DNA of 64,000 bases from an uncultured Eubacteriales bacterium (GCA_934432725.1 CAKRZE010000007.1:47354-111353), one strand, 5' to 3'. Positions 17,210 through 26,870 are shown, numbered from the stretch's first letter. The notes: generated by a model not told the origin, from the sequence alone. Numbers and translations: made by a program.

Positions 17210-18532
17210 TTACTTATGAAACGCGTTATAGATGGAGCGCAGCGCGCATTCAAAGTCCTCTTCATGCACACCGACGATGACGTTCAGCTCGCAGGAGCCC
17301 TGATCGATCATCCGGATATTGACATCTGCCTTTGCGATTGCACTCAGAATCTTTGCGGAGGTTCCCTTTGCGTTTACCATGTTGCGGCCCACAACGGCAA
17401 TCAGCGCCAGACCGTCCTCGATGGAGATGCTCTCCGGGTCGCAGGAGGTGCAGATGGCATTGAGAATGAAATCCCGTTGCCGGTCAAGCTCGCGGGTATT
17501 GATGACCACGCTCATGGTGTCGATCCCGGAGGGCAGATGCTCAAAGGAGATTCCAGCCTTTTCAATGACCTCCAAAACGCGCCTGCCGAAGCCGAGCTCC
17601 GCGTTCATCATGTCCTTTTCAATTGTGATGACCGAGAAGCCCTTTTTTCCCGCAATTCCGGTGATGGCTCCGTCCGGGACCGTGTCGGTCTGCGAGACGA
17701 TCATGGTGCCGGGCGCCTGCGGATCGTTTGTGTTACGGATGTTGATCGGAATGCCCGCAAAGCGGACCGGGAAAATCGCGTCCTCGTGCAGCACGGTTGC
17801 GCCCATATAGGAGAGCTCCCGCAGCTCCCGATAGGTGATGGTGCGGATAATATCGGGATTCGGGACAATGCGCGGGTCCGCCATCAGAAAGCCGGACACG
17901 TCCGTCCAGTTTTCATAGAGGTCCGCCTGCGCGGCGCGCGCGACGATAGAGCCGGTGATGTCCGACCCGCCGCGGGAAAATGTGCGGATGGTGTCGTTCG
18001 GCATGGAGCCGTAAAAGCCCGGGATCACCGCGTGCGAATGGCATTTCAGAGCATCCGACAGGACGCTGTTGGTCCGTTCCGTGTCAAGGCTTCCGTTCTC
18101 CCGGAAGAATATGACGTCGGCGGCGTCGATGAAGTCAAATCCGAGGTAAGCCGCGAGCAGCTTTCCGTTGAGGTACTCGCCGCGGCTTGCCGCATAGTCC
18201 CGTCCGGCATTGTGGAGCATAGCGCCGTAGATCCGGGCATACTCCGCCTCCAGTGAAAAATCCATGCCGAGCTCGCGGATGATATCGTCATACCGCGTTT
18301 TGACCTTCCCGAACAGCGCTTCGATGTCCTGCCCGCGGCTTGCCGCTTCATAGCAGGCATAGAGCATATCCGTCACCTTGTCATCGCCGTCCGCGCGCTT
18401 TCCGGGCGCCGACGGAACCACATAGCGGCGGGCGGGATCGGACAATATAATGTCCCGCACCTTTTGAAACTGCGCTGCGGAGGCAAGGGAGCTGCCGCCG
18501 AACTTGACTGCCTTTATGATCTCTGTCTGCAC
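17210..18532 (-). CDS. lysC: Aspartokinase with two ACT domains
   Basis: Phosphorylates aspartate, the first step to lysine, threonine, methionine and diaminopimelate (peptidoglycan and spore dipicolinate). 440 aa. The kinase domain starts with AVKFGGSSLA and has FSRGGSDITGSIVA, YENWTDVSGF and ADPR. The C-terminal third carries tandem ACT folds (FSVITIEKDMMN and LALIAVVGRNM). I chose GTG 18532 because GAAGGAG lies 8 bases upstream and the encoded QTEIIKAVKFGG is the natural N-terminus; longer readings add unrelated residues. It is monocistronic, from a near-perfect sigma-A promoter at 18619-18647. Which feedback amino acid it senses is not readable. Confidence 0.93.
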   Translation of the reverse strand: MQTEIIKAVKFGGSSLASAAQFQKVRDIILSDPARRYVVPSAPGKRADGDDKVTDMLYACYEAASRGQDIEALFGKVKTRYDDIIRELGMDFSLEAEYARIYGAMLHNAGRDYAASRGEYLNGKLLAAYLGFDFIDAADVIFFRENGSLDTERTNSVLSDALKCHSHAVIPGFYGSMPNDTIRTFSRGGSDITGSIVARAAQADLYENWTDVSGFLMADPRIVPNPDIIRTITYRELRELSYMGATVLHEDAIFPVRFAGIPINIRNTNDPQAPGTMIVSQTDTVPDGAITGIAGKKGFSVITIEKDMMNAELGFGRRVLEVIEKAGISFEHLPSGIDTMSVVINTRELDRQRDFILNAICTSCDPESISIEDGLALIAVVGRNMVNAKGTSAKILSAIAKADVNIRMIDQGSCELNVIVGVHEEDFECALRSIYNAFHK

Positions 18533-18618
18533 AAAATCGACTCCTTCACTTTTACGGCTCCGGACGCCCGGACTTCCGTATTTTTCCGTTTGCATGCCGG
18601 TATAAAGTCTGATAAAAT

Positions 18619-18647
18619 ATTATATGATACCGTGAAACGTTTGTCAA
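18619..18647 (-). promoter_or_regulatory. Sigma-A promoter of aspartokinase
   Basis: TTGACA (18647-18642), 17-bp spacer, TATAAT (18624-18619) on the minus strand: full consensus. Confidence 0.9.
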
Positions 18648-18731
18648 TGGACAGATTGGGCAGAATCGGGGGAGGAAGCTGCCCGGAAATGCAAAACATT
18701 TCACAGAATGCGTAATTTTTTTGATTCTTTC

Positions 18732-18760
18732 TTGCCTTCTTCATATTTCTTTGTTATAAT
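18732..18760 (+). promoter_or_regulatory. Sigma-A promoter upstream of the MBOAT gene
   Basis: TTGCCT, 17-bp spacer, TATAAT. The next plus-strand gene starts at 19323, so the leader would be about 556 nt. Confidence 0.7.
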
Positions 18761-19322
18761 GAAAAACAGGGTATGCCCGCGTGCGGGGGCTTTGGCGGAG
18801 GGCGGAAAAAGCCGCCGTCCCGGAGGCGGAATGCCGATATGCCCTCAGGCGCTTCGGACGGGTTCGGCTGCTTTCTTTGGCAGGGGCGTGCCGGAAGTGT
18901 GCATCGATGCTCCGCCTGCAGGGAGTCTTGGGACCGCCTCTGCGGCGGGAGTATCGGCGGGCGCAGCCTTCGGCATGATGCCGGCGAACGGAGGGGAGCC
19001 GCACGGCGGTTCGCTTTCGGCACCGGTCCGCACTGCGCCGGGGAGCAGCCGAACGGAAACAACCCGCCGGACACCGGCAAACGTGCGCCGCACGGTATGC
19101 CGAAGCATTGAGCCGTGCCGTGCGCGGACAGACGGCGGTTTGCGGTCCCGGATGCTGTCGGAAGACAGTGCCGCACTGCGGTTCGCTTCGGCATCGGTCC
19201 GCACTGCGCCGGGGAGCAGCCGAACGGTGCAGCCCGGCAGAATATCGGCAGACGGCAGGCGCCGCTTTGACATGACACCGACAGACAACAATACATTCTG
19301 ATGAGAAACGGAGACGGACAGT
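18761..19322 (+). other. Long GC-rich leader with a 48-bp duplication
   Basis: No credible gene between promoter and MBOAT. A segment of about 48 bp is duplicated at 19008-19056 and 19180-19227 (core GGTCCGCACTGCGCCGGGGA) with two or three differences. Frames on both strands are open but have no recognisable protein. Confidence 0.65.
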
Positions 19323-20741
19323 ATGGTTTTTTCCAGCCCGGAATTTTTATTTTTATACCTTCCGCTTGTGCTTGTGCTGTATTACGCGGTGCCGCCGCGG
19401 TACAGGCAGCTGAGGAACGTCGTGCTCCTTGCGGTCAGCCTGTTCTTCTACGGCTGGGGAGGCAAGCCGGTTTACGTGCTCCTGATGGTGGGGACGATCG
19501 TTGCCGACTGGTTCTTCGGCTATATGGTGGACAGATACCGTCAGGACAAAAAGAAGGCGAAGGCGTGGCTTGCCGGATCGGTGGTGTTCAACATCGGTCT
19601 GCTCGGCTTCTTCAAATACTTTGATTTCATCGTCTCCAACCTGATGCTGATTCCGGGGCTTTCCTGGATGAAGCCGCTCGGCATTACGCTGCCGCTCGGC
19701 ATTTCCTTCTACACCTTTCAGGCGATGTCCTATGTGATCGATGTGTACCGGAGGGATACGCCGGTGCAGAAAAACGTGGCATCGTTCGGAACCTATGTGA
19801 CGCTTTTCCCGCAGCTCATTGCGGGACCGATCGTGCGGTACCGGGACGTGGACGATCAGCTGAGCGAAAGAACGGAAACGGTGACGCTCTTCGCAAGCGG
19901 TGTGAGAACCTTTATTGCCGGTCTGGGCAAGAAAATTCTGCTCGGAAACGTGGCGTGCGAGATATGGGAATCTCTGGCGGCGGTTCCGGCGGGCGAAAAG
20001 ACCGTGCTCGGCGCATGGCTCGGCATCATCTTTTATACCTTCCATATATATTATGACTTTTCCGGCTATTCCGACATGGCGATCGGACTGGGAAAGATGT
20101 TCGGCTTCCGCTTCCTTGAAAACTTCAATTACCCTTACATAGCAAAAAGCATCACCGATTTCTGGCGCAGGTGGCACATGTCTCTTTCCACATGGTTCCG
20201 GGAATATGTGTATTTCCCGCTGGGCGGCAGCCGCTGCTCTGTCTTTAAAACCTACAGGAATCTGTTCGCCGTATGGCTTCTGACCGGAATCTGGCACGGC
20301 GCGAACTGGAATTATGTGCTTTGGGGACTGTATTATTTCCTGCTGCTTGTCATAGAAAAGACATTTCTCGGAAAGCTTCTGGAAAAGCTTCCGGCGGTGT
20401 TCCGGCACATTTATACGATGTTCTTTGTGGCAATCGGATGGCTTCTGTTTGTTTCGACCGACCTCGGGGCGGGGATCACCTATCTCGGAAATCTGTTCGG
20501 CGTGGGCGTGACGGGCGCGGGCGGCGGATATGCCGCGTATGATCTTGTGCGCAGCATTCCGTTCCTTGTGATTCTGATCGTGGCTGCAACGCCGCTGCCC
20601 AAAAAGCTCTTCTACCGGTTGTATGAAAAATCGAGGGGTATGCGGGCTGCTGCCGTCTGCGGAACGGCGGTCCTGATGCTTCTGGCGACGGCTTACCTGA
20701 TCTCCTCCTCCTATAATCCGTTTATTTACTGGATTTTCTGA
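19323..20741 (+). CDS. MBOAT O-acyltransferase (AlgI/DltB family)
   Basis: 472 aa polytopic membrane protein. The N-terminal SPEFLFLYLPLVLVLYY, LPLGISFYTFQAMSYVIDVYR, FPQLIAGPIVRY and YSDMAIGLGKMFGF are AlgI-family signatures. The catalytic His is residue 325 in TGIWHGANWNYVLWG. The family moves acyl groups, usually acetyl, across the membrane onto extracellular polysaccharide or teichoic acid. The DHHW protein at 21244 is a typical partner, here 502 bp downstream. Start ATG 19323, with a GGAGA SD. Confidence 0.93.
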   Translation: MVFSSPEFLFLYLPLVLVLYYAVPPRYRQLRNVVLLAVSLFFYGWGGKPVYVLLMVGTIVADWFFGYMVDRYRQDKKKAKAWLAGSVVFNIGLLGFFKYFDFIVSNLMLIPGLSWMKPLGITLPLGISFYTFQAMSYVIDVYRRDTPVQKNVASFGTYVTLFPQLIAGPIVRYRDVDDQLSERTETVTLFASGVRTFIAGLGKKILLGNVACEIWESLAAVPAGEKTVLGAWLGIIFYTFHIYYDFSGYSDMAIGLGKMFGFRFLENFNYPYIAKSITDFWRRWHMSLSTWFREYVYFPLGGSRCSVFKTYRNLFAVWLLTGIWHGANWNYVLWGLYYFLLLVIEKTFLGKLLEKLPAVFRHIYTMFFVAIGWLLFVSTDLGAGITYLGNLFGVGVTGAGGGYAAYDLVRSIPFLVILIVAATPLPKKLFYRLYEKSRGMRAAAVCGTAVLMLLATAYLISSSYNPFIYWIF

Positions 20742-21243
20742 TATTTCACCGCGGCTCCGGCTCGGCGCGGACCGGGAAGGAAGCGCTGTCTGCCGCAGGC
20801 AGGCTTGCGGCGGGCGGAGAGCGGGCTGCCGGAGCGCAGCGCGCCTTGCGGCTTATACGGACCGGGCGCCTTGTCCGCCTCGCGGCATCCTTCCCGGGCG
20901 CGGGGGAGTCCGGAGGGGCGCTTCTGAAGCATTGCAGGACCGGGTGCGGAAGCCCGGACTGCCGCGGCTCCTCCCTCGCCGGAATTGCCGTGATGACCGC
21001 TTTGCGGAGCACTGCGGACACGGGGCTGTGACCGGGAGCCTTGCAAAAAGGGCTCTCCTGCGGCATAAAGCGAAGGGGAGTCCGCAGAAAGCAGCATGCG
21101 GCATGCATTTCCCCGTGCGGCGCGGAACGGGCGCTTACGCGGCATCATACGGAAAAACGATGCGTTTCCCTCCCGGACGGGAGCGGAAAGCGGGCACGGC
21201 ACTGCACGTGAGCGCGCAGTGCAACGAAAGGATTGATGAAACG
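20742..21243. other. Gene-free interval between MBOAT and DHHW genes
   Basis: 502 bp, GC-rich. Open frames on both strands lack SD and family resemblance. No terminator with a T-run was seen, so co-transcription of the two genes is possible. Confidence 0.5.
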
Positions 21244-22539
21244 ATGAATAACCGACCGGAAAAGCAGACGGAACAGGAATATTATCTTGCGCTTCAGGAG
21301 CGTCTGGCGGATGCGGGGGAAACACGCCGGACCGATCTTCTGACGGTTCTGCTGTTTCTTTTGCTGGTGTTCGGATTTATGATTGCGGGCTGGCTTCTGC
21401 CGGACCGGAGCTATTCCGAGGACGAGAACAGGGTGCTTCAGCAGCTGCCCTCGTTCTCCAGTCAGCCCAACCTCTCCCTGGCGGAGAGAAGGGATGCCGG
21501 TACGCTTGCCGACAAGCTCCTGAACGGGGAGTTTGCCGGGGAATTCAGCACGTATCTGTCCGATCAGTTCCCGCTTCGGGACTCTTTGGTGACGGTGAAG
21601 GCAGCGGTGGAGCTTGCCCTCGGGAAAAAGCAGAATGCATCCGTGACATACGGCAGTGAGGATTGGCTGCTGACCCGGGCGGATTACCCTTCGCAGGACA
21701 ATCTGAAAACCTATTTCGAGTGGATTGACGCGTTTGCCGCCTATGCGGAGCGGAAAAACATCCCGACCGTGCTTGCCGTGGCGGGAAGACCGGTCGACGT
21801 GATGACCGATAAGCTTCCGGCGCTGTATCCTACGGATACGATCGATAAGATATGGACATTTGCGGACGAAACGGGCGGAAAACTGGCACATGTAACGTAT
21901 GTGAATCTGAAAAATCCGCTGGCGGAGGCAAAAAAGACTACGTCGGAGCAGCTGTATTACCGCACGGACCATCACTGGACGACGTTCGGCGCGTATGTTG
22001 CCTATACGGCGCTGGCAGAGCCGCTCGGCTTTGAGGCAAAGGGGCTTGACTTCTTTACGCAGGAGAGGGTCAGCGCAAACTTCCGCGGGACCGTGTGGTC
22101 CACCTCCGGGATGAAGTGGGTGCCGGGGGAGGAGATGTACTACTTCCGCTATTCGGGGGATATGGACTATACGACTGCTGTCGCAGACGGCGCGTCCTTT
22201 GCGGGCTTTTATGACCGGAGCTATCTTGAGACAAAGGATCAGTACGGCTCCTTCCTCAGCGGAAACAAGGGGTATGTGTCGGTGAGACGCAATGACGGCG
22301 GAGAGGACCGGCAGAAGCTGCTTGTGATCAAGGACAGCTTTGCGCACTCTCTGGTTCCGTTCCTTGCCATCCACTATGATCTTGATATTCTGGATCTGCG
22401 GTATTATAAGAGCATTCCGGCAGCGCTTCTGAAGAGTGAAGAATATGCGGGGATTCTGTTCCTCGCAAATCTGGAATATATGACGGATTCGCCCGAGAGC
22501 ACAAAGCTTGCGCTGATGACGGTCGGCATCGGGGACTGA
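21244..22539 (+). CDS. DHHW-family (AlgX/AlgJ-like) protein
   Basis: 431 aa. A single N-terminal membrane anchor spans residues 32-54 (LLTVLLFLLLVFGFMIAGWLL), followed by an extracytoplasmic SGNH/AlgX-like domain. The family motif is YYRTDHHWTTFGAY; the downstream VIKDSFAHSLVPFLA carries the SGNH-type Asp/Ser region. Such proteins pair with MBOAT acyltransferases to acetylate extracellular polymers. Start ATG 21244, 11 bases after GAAAGGA; the frame is open upstream but without homology. A hairpin with weak T-run follows at 22552-22595. Confidence 0.87.
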   Translation: MNNRPEKQTEQEYYLALQERLADAGETRRTDLLTVLLFLLLVFGFMIAGWLLPDRSYSEDENRVLQQLPSFSSQPNLSLAERRDAGTLADKLLNGEFAGEFSTYLSDQFPLRDSLVTVKAAVELALGKKQNASVTYGSEDWLLTRADYPSQDNLKTYFEWIDAFAAYAERKNIPTVLAVAGRPVDVMTDKLPALYPTDTIDKIWTFADETGGKLAHVTYVNLKNPLAEAKKTTSEQLYYRTDHHWTTFGAYVAYTALAEPLGFEAKGLDFFTQERVSANFRGTVWSTSGMKWVPGEEMYYFRYSGDMDYTTAVADGASFAGFYDRSYLETKDQYGSFLSGNKGYVSVRRNDGGEDRQKLLVIKDSFAHSLVPFLAIHYDLDILDLRYYKSIPAALLKSEEYAGILFLANLEYMTDSPESTKLALMTVGIGD

Positions 22540-22551
22540 AGGAGGCGCACC

Positions 22552-22595
22552 GGCTCCCATTGCGGCAGCGTCTGCCCTGACGGACGGGAGCCTTT
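22552..22595 (+). terminator. Possible terminator after the DHHW gene
   Basis: GGCTCCC (22552-22558) pairs with GGGAGCC (22586-22592) and encloses a nested GGCAG/CTGCC helix. The T-run is only TTT. The rest of the gap to 23114 shows nothing. Confidence 0.45.
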
Positions 22596-23114
22596 GCGGG
22601 ATCGGGGCTGCGCCTGCCCGGCGGAGAAGAGAAGGCTCCCTGCGGCAGGCTCCGGCGATGGGATTGCGGGGAAGAAGGGGTTCTCTCCGGTGCCGAAGCC
22701 GTGTGCGGCTTGCAATCGCGCGTTCTTTGGTGCGGACGGAAGCGCGGACCTGTCGGAAAAGAGGCTGTTCTTCAAAGGACTTGCCGGAATTCCGGGAGCT
22801 TCCCTGACACTGCCGGGGCGCGATATGGCGGGGAGTCTGCCGGAAGGGCGCTTCCTCCGCGGAACGGGGGGCGGTCTCCCGTATTGCGGCTTTTGAAAAA
22901 TGCCTGACGGACGGGGGTCCGGGCAGAACGGCTCGGGGCGCTCCGATGGCGTACAGGGGAAGGCTTCCCTGCGTGCCGCTTCGTTGTCCCGTGATCTTTG
23001 GCATGTCCGGTCAAGCCGGCTGCCTCCGTTTTATGCTCCGCGCATCGGATGCCGTACACTGCGGTCCGCTTTCCAAAGCCGGACCGAATTCCGTAAGAAA
23101 GTAGGTTATTGCAT

Positions 23115-23606
23115 ATGCAGAGAAGAGTTTGCAAAATCAATTATTATCTTGATATTGCACAGACAGTGGCGGAGAGGAGCACCTGCCTGCGGAAGCAGTA
23201 TGGGGCGATTATTGTAAAAAACGACGCCATTGTCTCAACCGGCTACAACGGGGCGCCGCGCGGCAGAAAGAACTGCTGCGATCTCGGCTTCTGCATGCGG
23301 GACAAGCTTCAGATTCCGCGCGGGGAGCGATATGAGCTCTGCCGCTCGGTGCATGCGGAGGCAAACGCGATCATCAACGCCTCATCGGAGGAGATGCTGG
23401 GCGCAACGCTCTATATGGCGTCCCGCGACTCCAAAACGGGGGAGCTGATTCCGCACACGACAAGCTGCGCGATGTGCAAGCGGCAGGTGATCAATGCGGG
23501 AATCAGCACGGTGATCGTCCGGGACACGCCGGAGGAGTATACGGTATACCGCGTGAAGGACTGGATCACGGACGATGACAGCCTGACGGGAAAATTCGGA
23601 TACTGA
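23115..23606 (+). CDS. Deoxycytidylate deaminase-like zinc deaminase
   Basis: 163 aa. Zinc-site motifs HAEANAI and CAMCKRQVINAGI match the dCMP/ComEB group. STGYNGAPRG is the substrate loop characteristic of dCMP deaminases, and ERYELCRSVHAE is also typical. The reaction would be dCMP to dUMP, feeding thymidylate synthesis. ATG 23115 is preferred to TTG 23109; the SD is weak (AAGTAGG). The second zinc motif has SCAMC rather than the common PCxxC, a variation also known in ComEB-type proteins. No partner gene is adjacent. Confidence 0.85.
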   Translation: MQRRVCKINYYLDIAQTVAERSTCLRKQYGAIIVKNDAIVSTGYNGAPRGRKNCCDLGFCMRDKLQIPRGERYELCRSVHAEANAIINASSEEMLGATLYMASRDSKTGELIPHTTSCAMCKRQVINAGISTVIVRDTPEEYTVYRVKDWITDDDSLTGKFGY

Positions 23607-24033
23607 AGCCGGGCCGGGACGCATGTTCCGGGAGAGCAGAGGACCGGGCTTTCTGCGGGGAGCCGCCGCTTTGCGACTGAAGCCCGGCTGTGATGATGCG
23701 GTGCAGATGCGGATGAGGCTGCACCGGGGGAAGCTGCGAACCGGAAAAATGCGGAAAAAGGGCTGCATCGGACTTCGGGGCAGAGAGCGGACAGCCGTGC
23801 GGCGGCTTCGGAACGCCGGAAAAGAGACCGGATACCGCCCGTGGTTCCGGAAAAACGCGGGTTTGCCGCCGGTCGGCAGCTCCGGAGTATGCAGAAAAGG
23901 GCGCGGAACGGAAATTCTGCAAAAGAGAACGCGGCAGGACGGAGAATACGGAAAAAACGCCGCGCCGACCGGAAGCCGGTGCAGCAGAAAAGCCGGACGG
24001 TACCGGAACAATGCAAACGCAGGGGGATCATAT
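23607..24033. other. Gene-free GC-rich interval
   Basis: 427 bp. The frame upstream of the membrane protein stays open here but encodes arginine-rich, non-homologous sequence; its SD-supported start is ATG 24034. No promoter or terminator is evident. Confidence 0.5.
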
Positions 24034-24942
24034 ATGGCAGGAAACAGAAAAAAGCACCGCAAAAGCGGGGCAGCGCAAAATAACATTTCTCCGTTTCGGA
24101 AGAAATGGAATAAAATATGCGCATTTTTCTCGGGGCTGACGCGCAGGCAGCTTTTGAGCGCCGCAGGCGGGCTTGCCCTTGGAATTGCGCTGATTTTCGG
24201 GATCGTTTGGCTTCTGACGCCGCATCCGGTCCGCCTTTCGGAAAAGGACGGCGGGCTGTATGACGCGGGGCGGGATATTCTGTATCTGCCTGCATCGGTC
24301 AGCTATGAGCCGGTTACTGTGAAGATCCGGACGGCATATGCGGTTTGCCCGGACGGGACGCTTCTGTACCGCTTCGGAGAAAAGGGCAGGGACGGACTTG
24401 ATCCGGAGAAATGGCTGAGCGAGCGGTATGACGGGATCGGCGGCATTTATTACGCCTCCGACATCAGTCTGCCCGAGCTTTCCGGCTTTTCGGTCAACGG
24501 CATCAAGATCTGCCGGGAAAACGATTCCATGGTGATTCAGGAAAACGAGATATCGGATACGGAAACCGCCCGCGCGGTCGTGCGCGCCCTGACGGAGGGA
24601 GAGGCGGTCCCGGTTCCCTCTGAGGTCGGGCAGGTGTTCAAGCTGAAGGCAACCTCCTCTGTGTACAGCGGGCTTTATTACAATCTGATCTACATGGAGG
24701 GCGCGGAGGACAACTACCTGTACGACCGCGGAACGCAGAAATGCGTGTCGGTCGGGACGCTGCTTCTGCACTATATCGCGCGCAGCGATATGGAGGAGGA
24801 CGAAAATTCGCTCTCCCATGAGACGCAGACCGGGAAGGAAACGGCGGATTCTCTGCCGGAGACTGCGGATGCCGCAGCAGACAGCACGCTTGGAGCCGGG
24901 ACCGGCGCCCTGACGGAGACCTCCGGGGAGACCGCACCGTGA
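24034..24942 (+). CDS. Single-pass membrane protein of unknown function
   Basis: 302 aa. Start ATG 24034 after GGGGGA. A basic N-terminus (residues 1-38) precedes one TM at about 40-63 (LLSAAGGLALGIALIFGIVWLL). The extracytoplasmic domain of about 200 residues has no motif I recognise, and an acidic Ser/Thr/Glu tail (from about 258) contains ETADSLPETADAAADS. Its stop TGA (24940-24942) overlaps the GTG start of rimI, so the two are translationally coupled. In many Firmicutes this position holds tsaB, but this protein is not TsaB. Confidence 0.6.
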   Translation: MAGNRKKHRKSGAAQNNISPFRKKWNKICAFFSGLTRRQLLSAAGGLALGIALIFGIVWLLTPHPVRLSEKDGGLYDAGRDILYLPASVSYEPVTVKIRTAYAVCPDGTLLYRFGEKGRDGLDPEKWLSERYDGIGGIYYASDISLPELSGFSVNGIKICRENDSMVIQENEISDTETARAVVRALTEGEAVPVPSEVGQVFKLKATSSVYSGLYYNLIYMEGAEDNYLYDRGTQKCVSVGTLLLHYIARSDMEEDENSLSHETQTGKETADSLPETADAAADSTLGAGTGALTETSGETAP

Positions 24943-25409
24943 CGGCGGAGGAAGCGGAGACGGTCCGCATCCGGAACGCTCTTTCGGAGGACCTTGACGG
25001 GGTCTTCCGGGTGGAAGAGCAGTGCTTTTCCGTGCCGTGGTCAAGGGAGTCCCTGAAGGGTGCGCTGGAGGCTTCCTACGGCGTATTCTGTGTTGCACAG
25101 ACCGCGATGGGGGACATCGCCGGATATGCCGGGATGTACTGCATTTGCGGGGAGGGGCAGATTACCGGCGTCGCCGTGCTGCCCGCATACCGGAGAAGGG
25201 GCACAGCCGGGGCGCTTTTGCGGGAGCTTGAACGGCAGTGCCGCGAACGAGGGGGAACGCGGATGACGCTGGAGGTCCGCGCGTCCAATGAGGGCGCACA
25301 GGCACTTTACCGGAAGCTCGGCTATGCGGCTGACGGAAGGCGGCGCGGCTATTATACCCGTCCTGCAGAGGACGCAATTCTGATGAGTAAGGATCTGACT
25401 GTATGTTGA
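24939..25409 (+). CDS. rimI: Ribosomal-protein S18 alanine N-acetyltransferase RimI
   Basis: 156 aa GNAT acetyltransferase. VEEQCFSVPWSRESL is the RimI N-terminal motif. ITGVAVLPAYRRRGTAGALL is the acetyl-CoA pyrophosphate loop, and LEVRASNEGAQALYRKLGY the C-terminal signature. RimI acetylates the N-terminus of ribosomal protein S18. The gene is routinely adjacent to tsaD. It starts at GTG 24939, overlapping the upstream stop, and overlaps tsaD by 7 bases at its end. Confidence 0.92.
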   Translation: MTAEEAETVRIRNALSEDLDGVFRVEEQCFSVPWSRESLKGALEASYGVFCVAQTAMGDIAGYAGMYCICGEGQITGVAVLPAYRRRGTAGALLRELERQCRERGGTRMTLEVRASNEGAQALYRKLGYAADGRRRGYYTRPAEDAILMSKDLTVC

Positions 25410-26404
25410 TACTCGGTATAGAAAGCTCTTGTGATGAAACCGCGGCAGCGGTCGTGGAGATGGGCGGCGAGCCGCGCATCCTGAGCAATGTTGTGGCATC
25501 GCAGATCGCGGTTCACCGGCTTTACGGCGGGGTCGTGCCGGAAATCGCGAGCCGTGCGCATGCGGAGGCAATTTCCGGCGTTGTGTATGAGGCGCTGGAG
25601 AGAGCGGGCGTGGGGCTGGATGCTTTGGATGCGGTCGGCGTGACCTCCCATCCGGGTCTGATCGGGGCGCTGTTGGTCGGCGTGAGCTTTGCAAAGGGGC
25701 TTGCGGTGTCAAACGGCATTCCGCTTGTTCCGGTGCAGCATATCCGCGGGCATGTGGCTGCAAATTACCTGTGCTGTCCGGAGCTGAAGCCGCCGTATCT
25801 CGCGCTGGTCGTGTCCGGGGGGCACACCTCGCTGATCCGTGTGTCGGACTACACCTCGTTTGAGACGGTCGGCTCCACGCGGGACGATGCGATGGGAGAG
25901 GCGTTCGACAAGGTCGCACGGGTGATGGGGATTCCGTATCCGGGCGGCGCGGAGATGGACCGGCTTGCTTCCCGCGGCAATCCGCATGCGATCCGTTTCC
26001 CCACTGCCGCGATTGCGGGAGACTCGCTGGACTTTTCCTTCAGCGGACTGAAGACGGCGGTAATCAATTATCTCCATACCTGCGAGCAGCGCGGAATCGC
26101 CTACAGCCGGGAGGACGTGGCTGCCTCCTTTACCGAAACGGTGGTGGATTCCGTGCTGAAGAAGCTGACGCCTGCACTTCGGACCGTCCCGGCAGGCAGT
26201 CTGGTTCTGGCAGGAGGCGTTTCGGCAAATTCGCATCTGAGGCGCGCCGTGGAGGCGTTTGCGGCGCGGCACGGGATTCCGTTCTGCATGCCGCCTCTGG
26301 CGCTTTGCGGAGACAATGCCGCGATGATTGCGGCGCAGGCGTATTATGAGCTTCTGGCAGGAAATACGGCAGATGCGTTTCTGAATGCGTCTGCGGCGGA
26401 CTGA
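25403..26404 (+). CDS. tsaD: tRNA N6-threonylcarbamoyladenosine transferase TsaD
   Basis: 333 aa, full length. Kae1/YgjD ASKHA-fold protein that transfers threonylcarbamoyl to A37 of ANN-decoding tRNAs. Motifs: ILGIESSCDETAAAV at the N-terminus, VPEIASRAHAEA, the metal ligands in VQHIRGHVAAN, LVVSGGHTSL, the Asp-containing DKVARVMGIPYPGG and VLAGGVSANSHLR. The start ATG lies inside rimI. Partner genes tsaB, tsaE and tsaC are not in this window. Confidence 0.96.
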   Translation: MLILGIESSCDETAAAVVEMGGEPRILSNVVASQIAVHRLYGGVVPEIASRAHAEAISGVVYEALERAGVGLDALDAVGVTSHPGLIGALLVGVSFAKGLAVSNGIPLVPVQHIRGHVAANYLCCPELKPPYLALVVSGGHTSLIRVSDYTSFETVGSTRDDAMGEAFDKVARVMGIPYPGGAEMDRLASRGNPHAIRFPTAAIAGDSLDFSFSGLKTAVINYLHTCEQRGIAYSREDVAASFTETVVDSVLKKLTPALRTVPAGSLVLAGGVSANSHLRRAVEAFAARHGIPFCMPPLALCGDNAAMIAAQAYYELLAGNTADAFLNASAAD

Positions 26405-26723
26405 GGGGTTGAGCCGAACGCGACTGACCCGGCGCCCCGGAACAGCGGGGGGACTGTCAGGGGAAATGACATGGCGAAGGGGGAAGACGGGCGCATGAGG
26501 CGCTGCGGCTTTCCGGATTTCACGGCTCCGGCTTGCGGCGCGGGGACCTTTGCTTACGGGCTGCCGGAAAAGGCGGGGATGCCGATTCCGAAACGGCAGG
26601 GGATCTGCTTTCCGCCGGTTTGGCATCGGCTTCCGGCAGGACTCCGGGGACGCATTGTTTTCCGGGATGCATTGCCGGAGGTTCTTCGGTGAGGCAGAAC
26701 CCGGATTTCGGGGCTGAGAGACC
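26405..26723. other. Gap after tsaD
   Basis: No gene or strong terminator identified. The interval leads into the DnaA-box cluster that starts at 26724. Confidence 0.5.
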
Positions 26724-26870
26724 TGTGGACAACCTGCAGCAGTTATCCACAAATTCCACCGGAGGCTGTGGAAAACCCGCCGGCGCCGCATGAAAATAAG
26801 CCTGAAAGCCCCCTTTTTCGACAGCTTGTTGGGAAGCTGCTGTGGAAAAGTCTGTTGAATGTGTGGGTAA
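26724..26870. promoter_or_regulatory. Cluster of five DnaA-box-like 9-mers
   Basis: TTATCCACA at 26743-26751 is a perfect box. On the complementary strand TTGTCCACA (26732-26724), TTTTCCACA (26775-26767 and 26849-26841) and TTACCCACA (26870-26862) each have one mismatch. That is five sites in 147 bp, just before the Rex-like gene and 1.2 kb before the dnaD/dnaI-type genes. It could titrate DnaA, regulate the downstream gene or be part of a replication origin. Confidence 0.7.

Noticed and set aside
26724..26870. Annotating the DnaA-box cluster as oriC
   Set aside because: No dnaA, dnaN or AT-rich unwinding region nearby; boxes alone do not define an origin.
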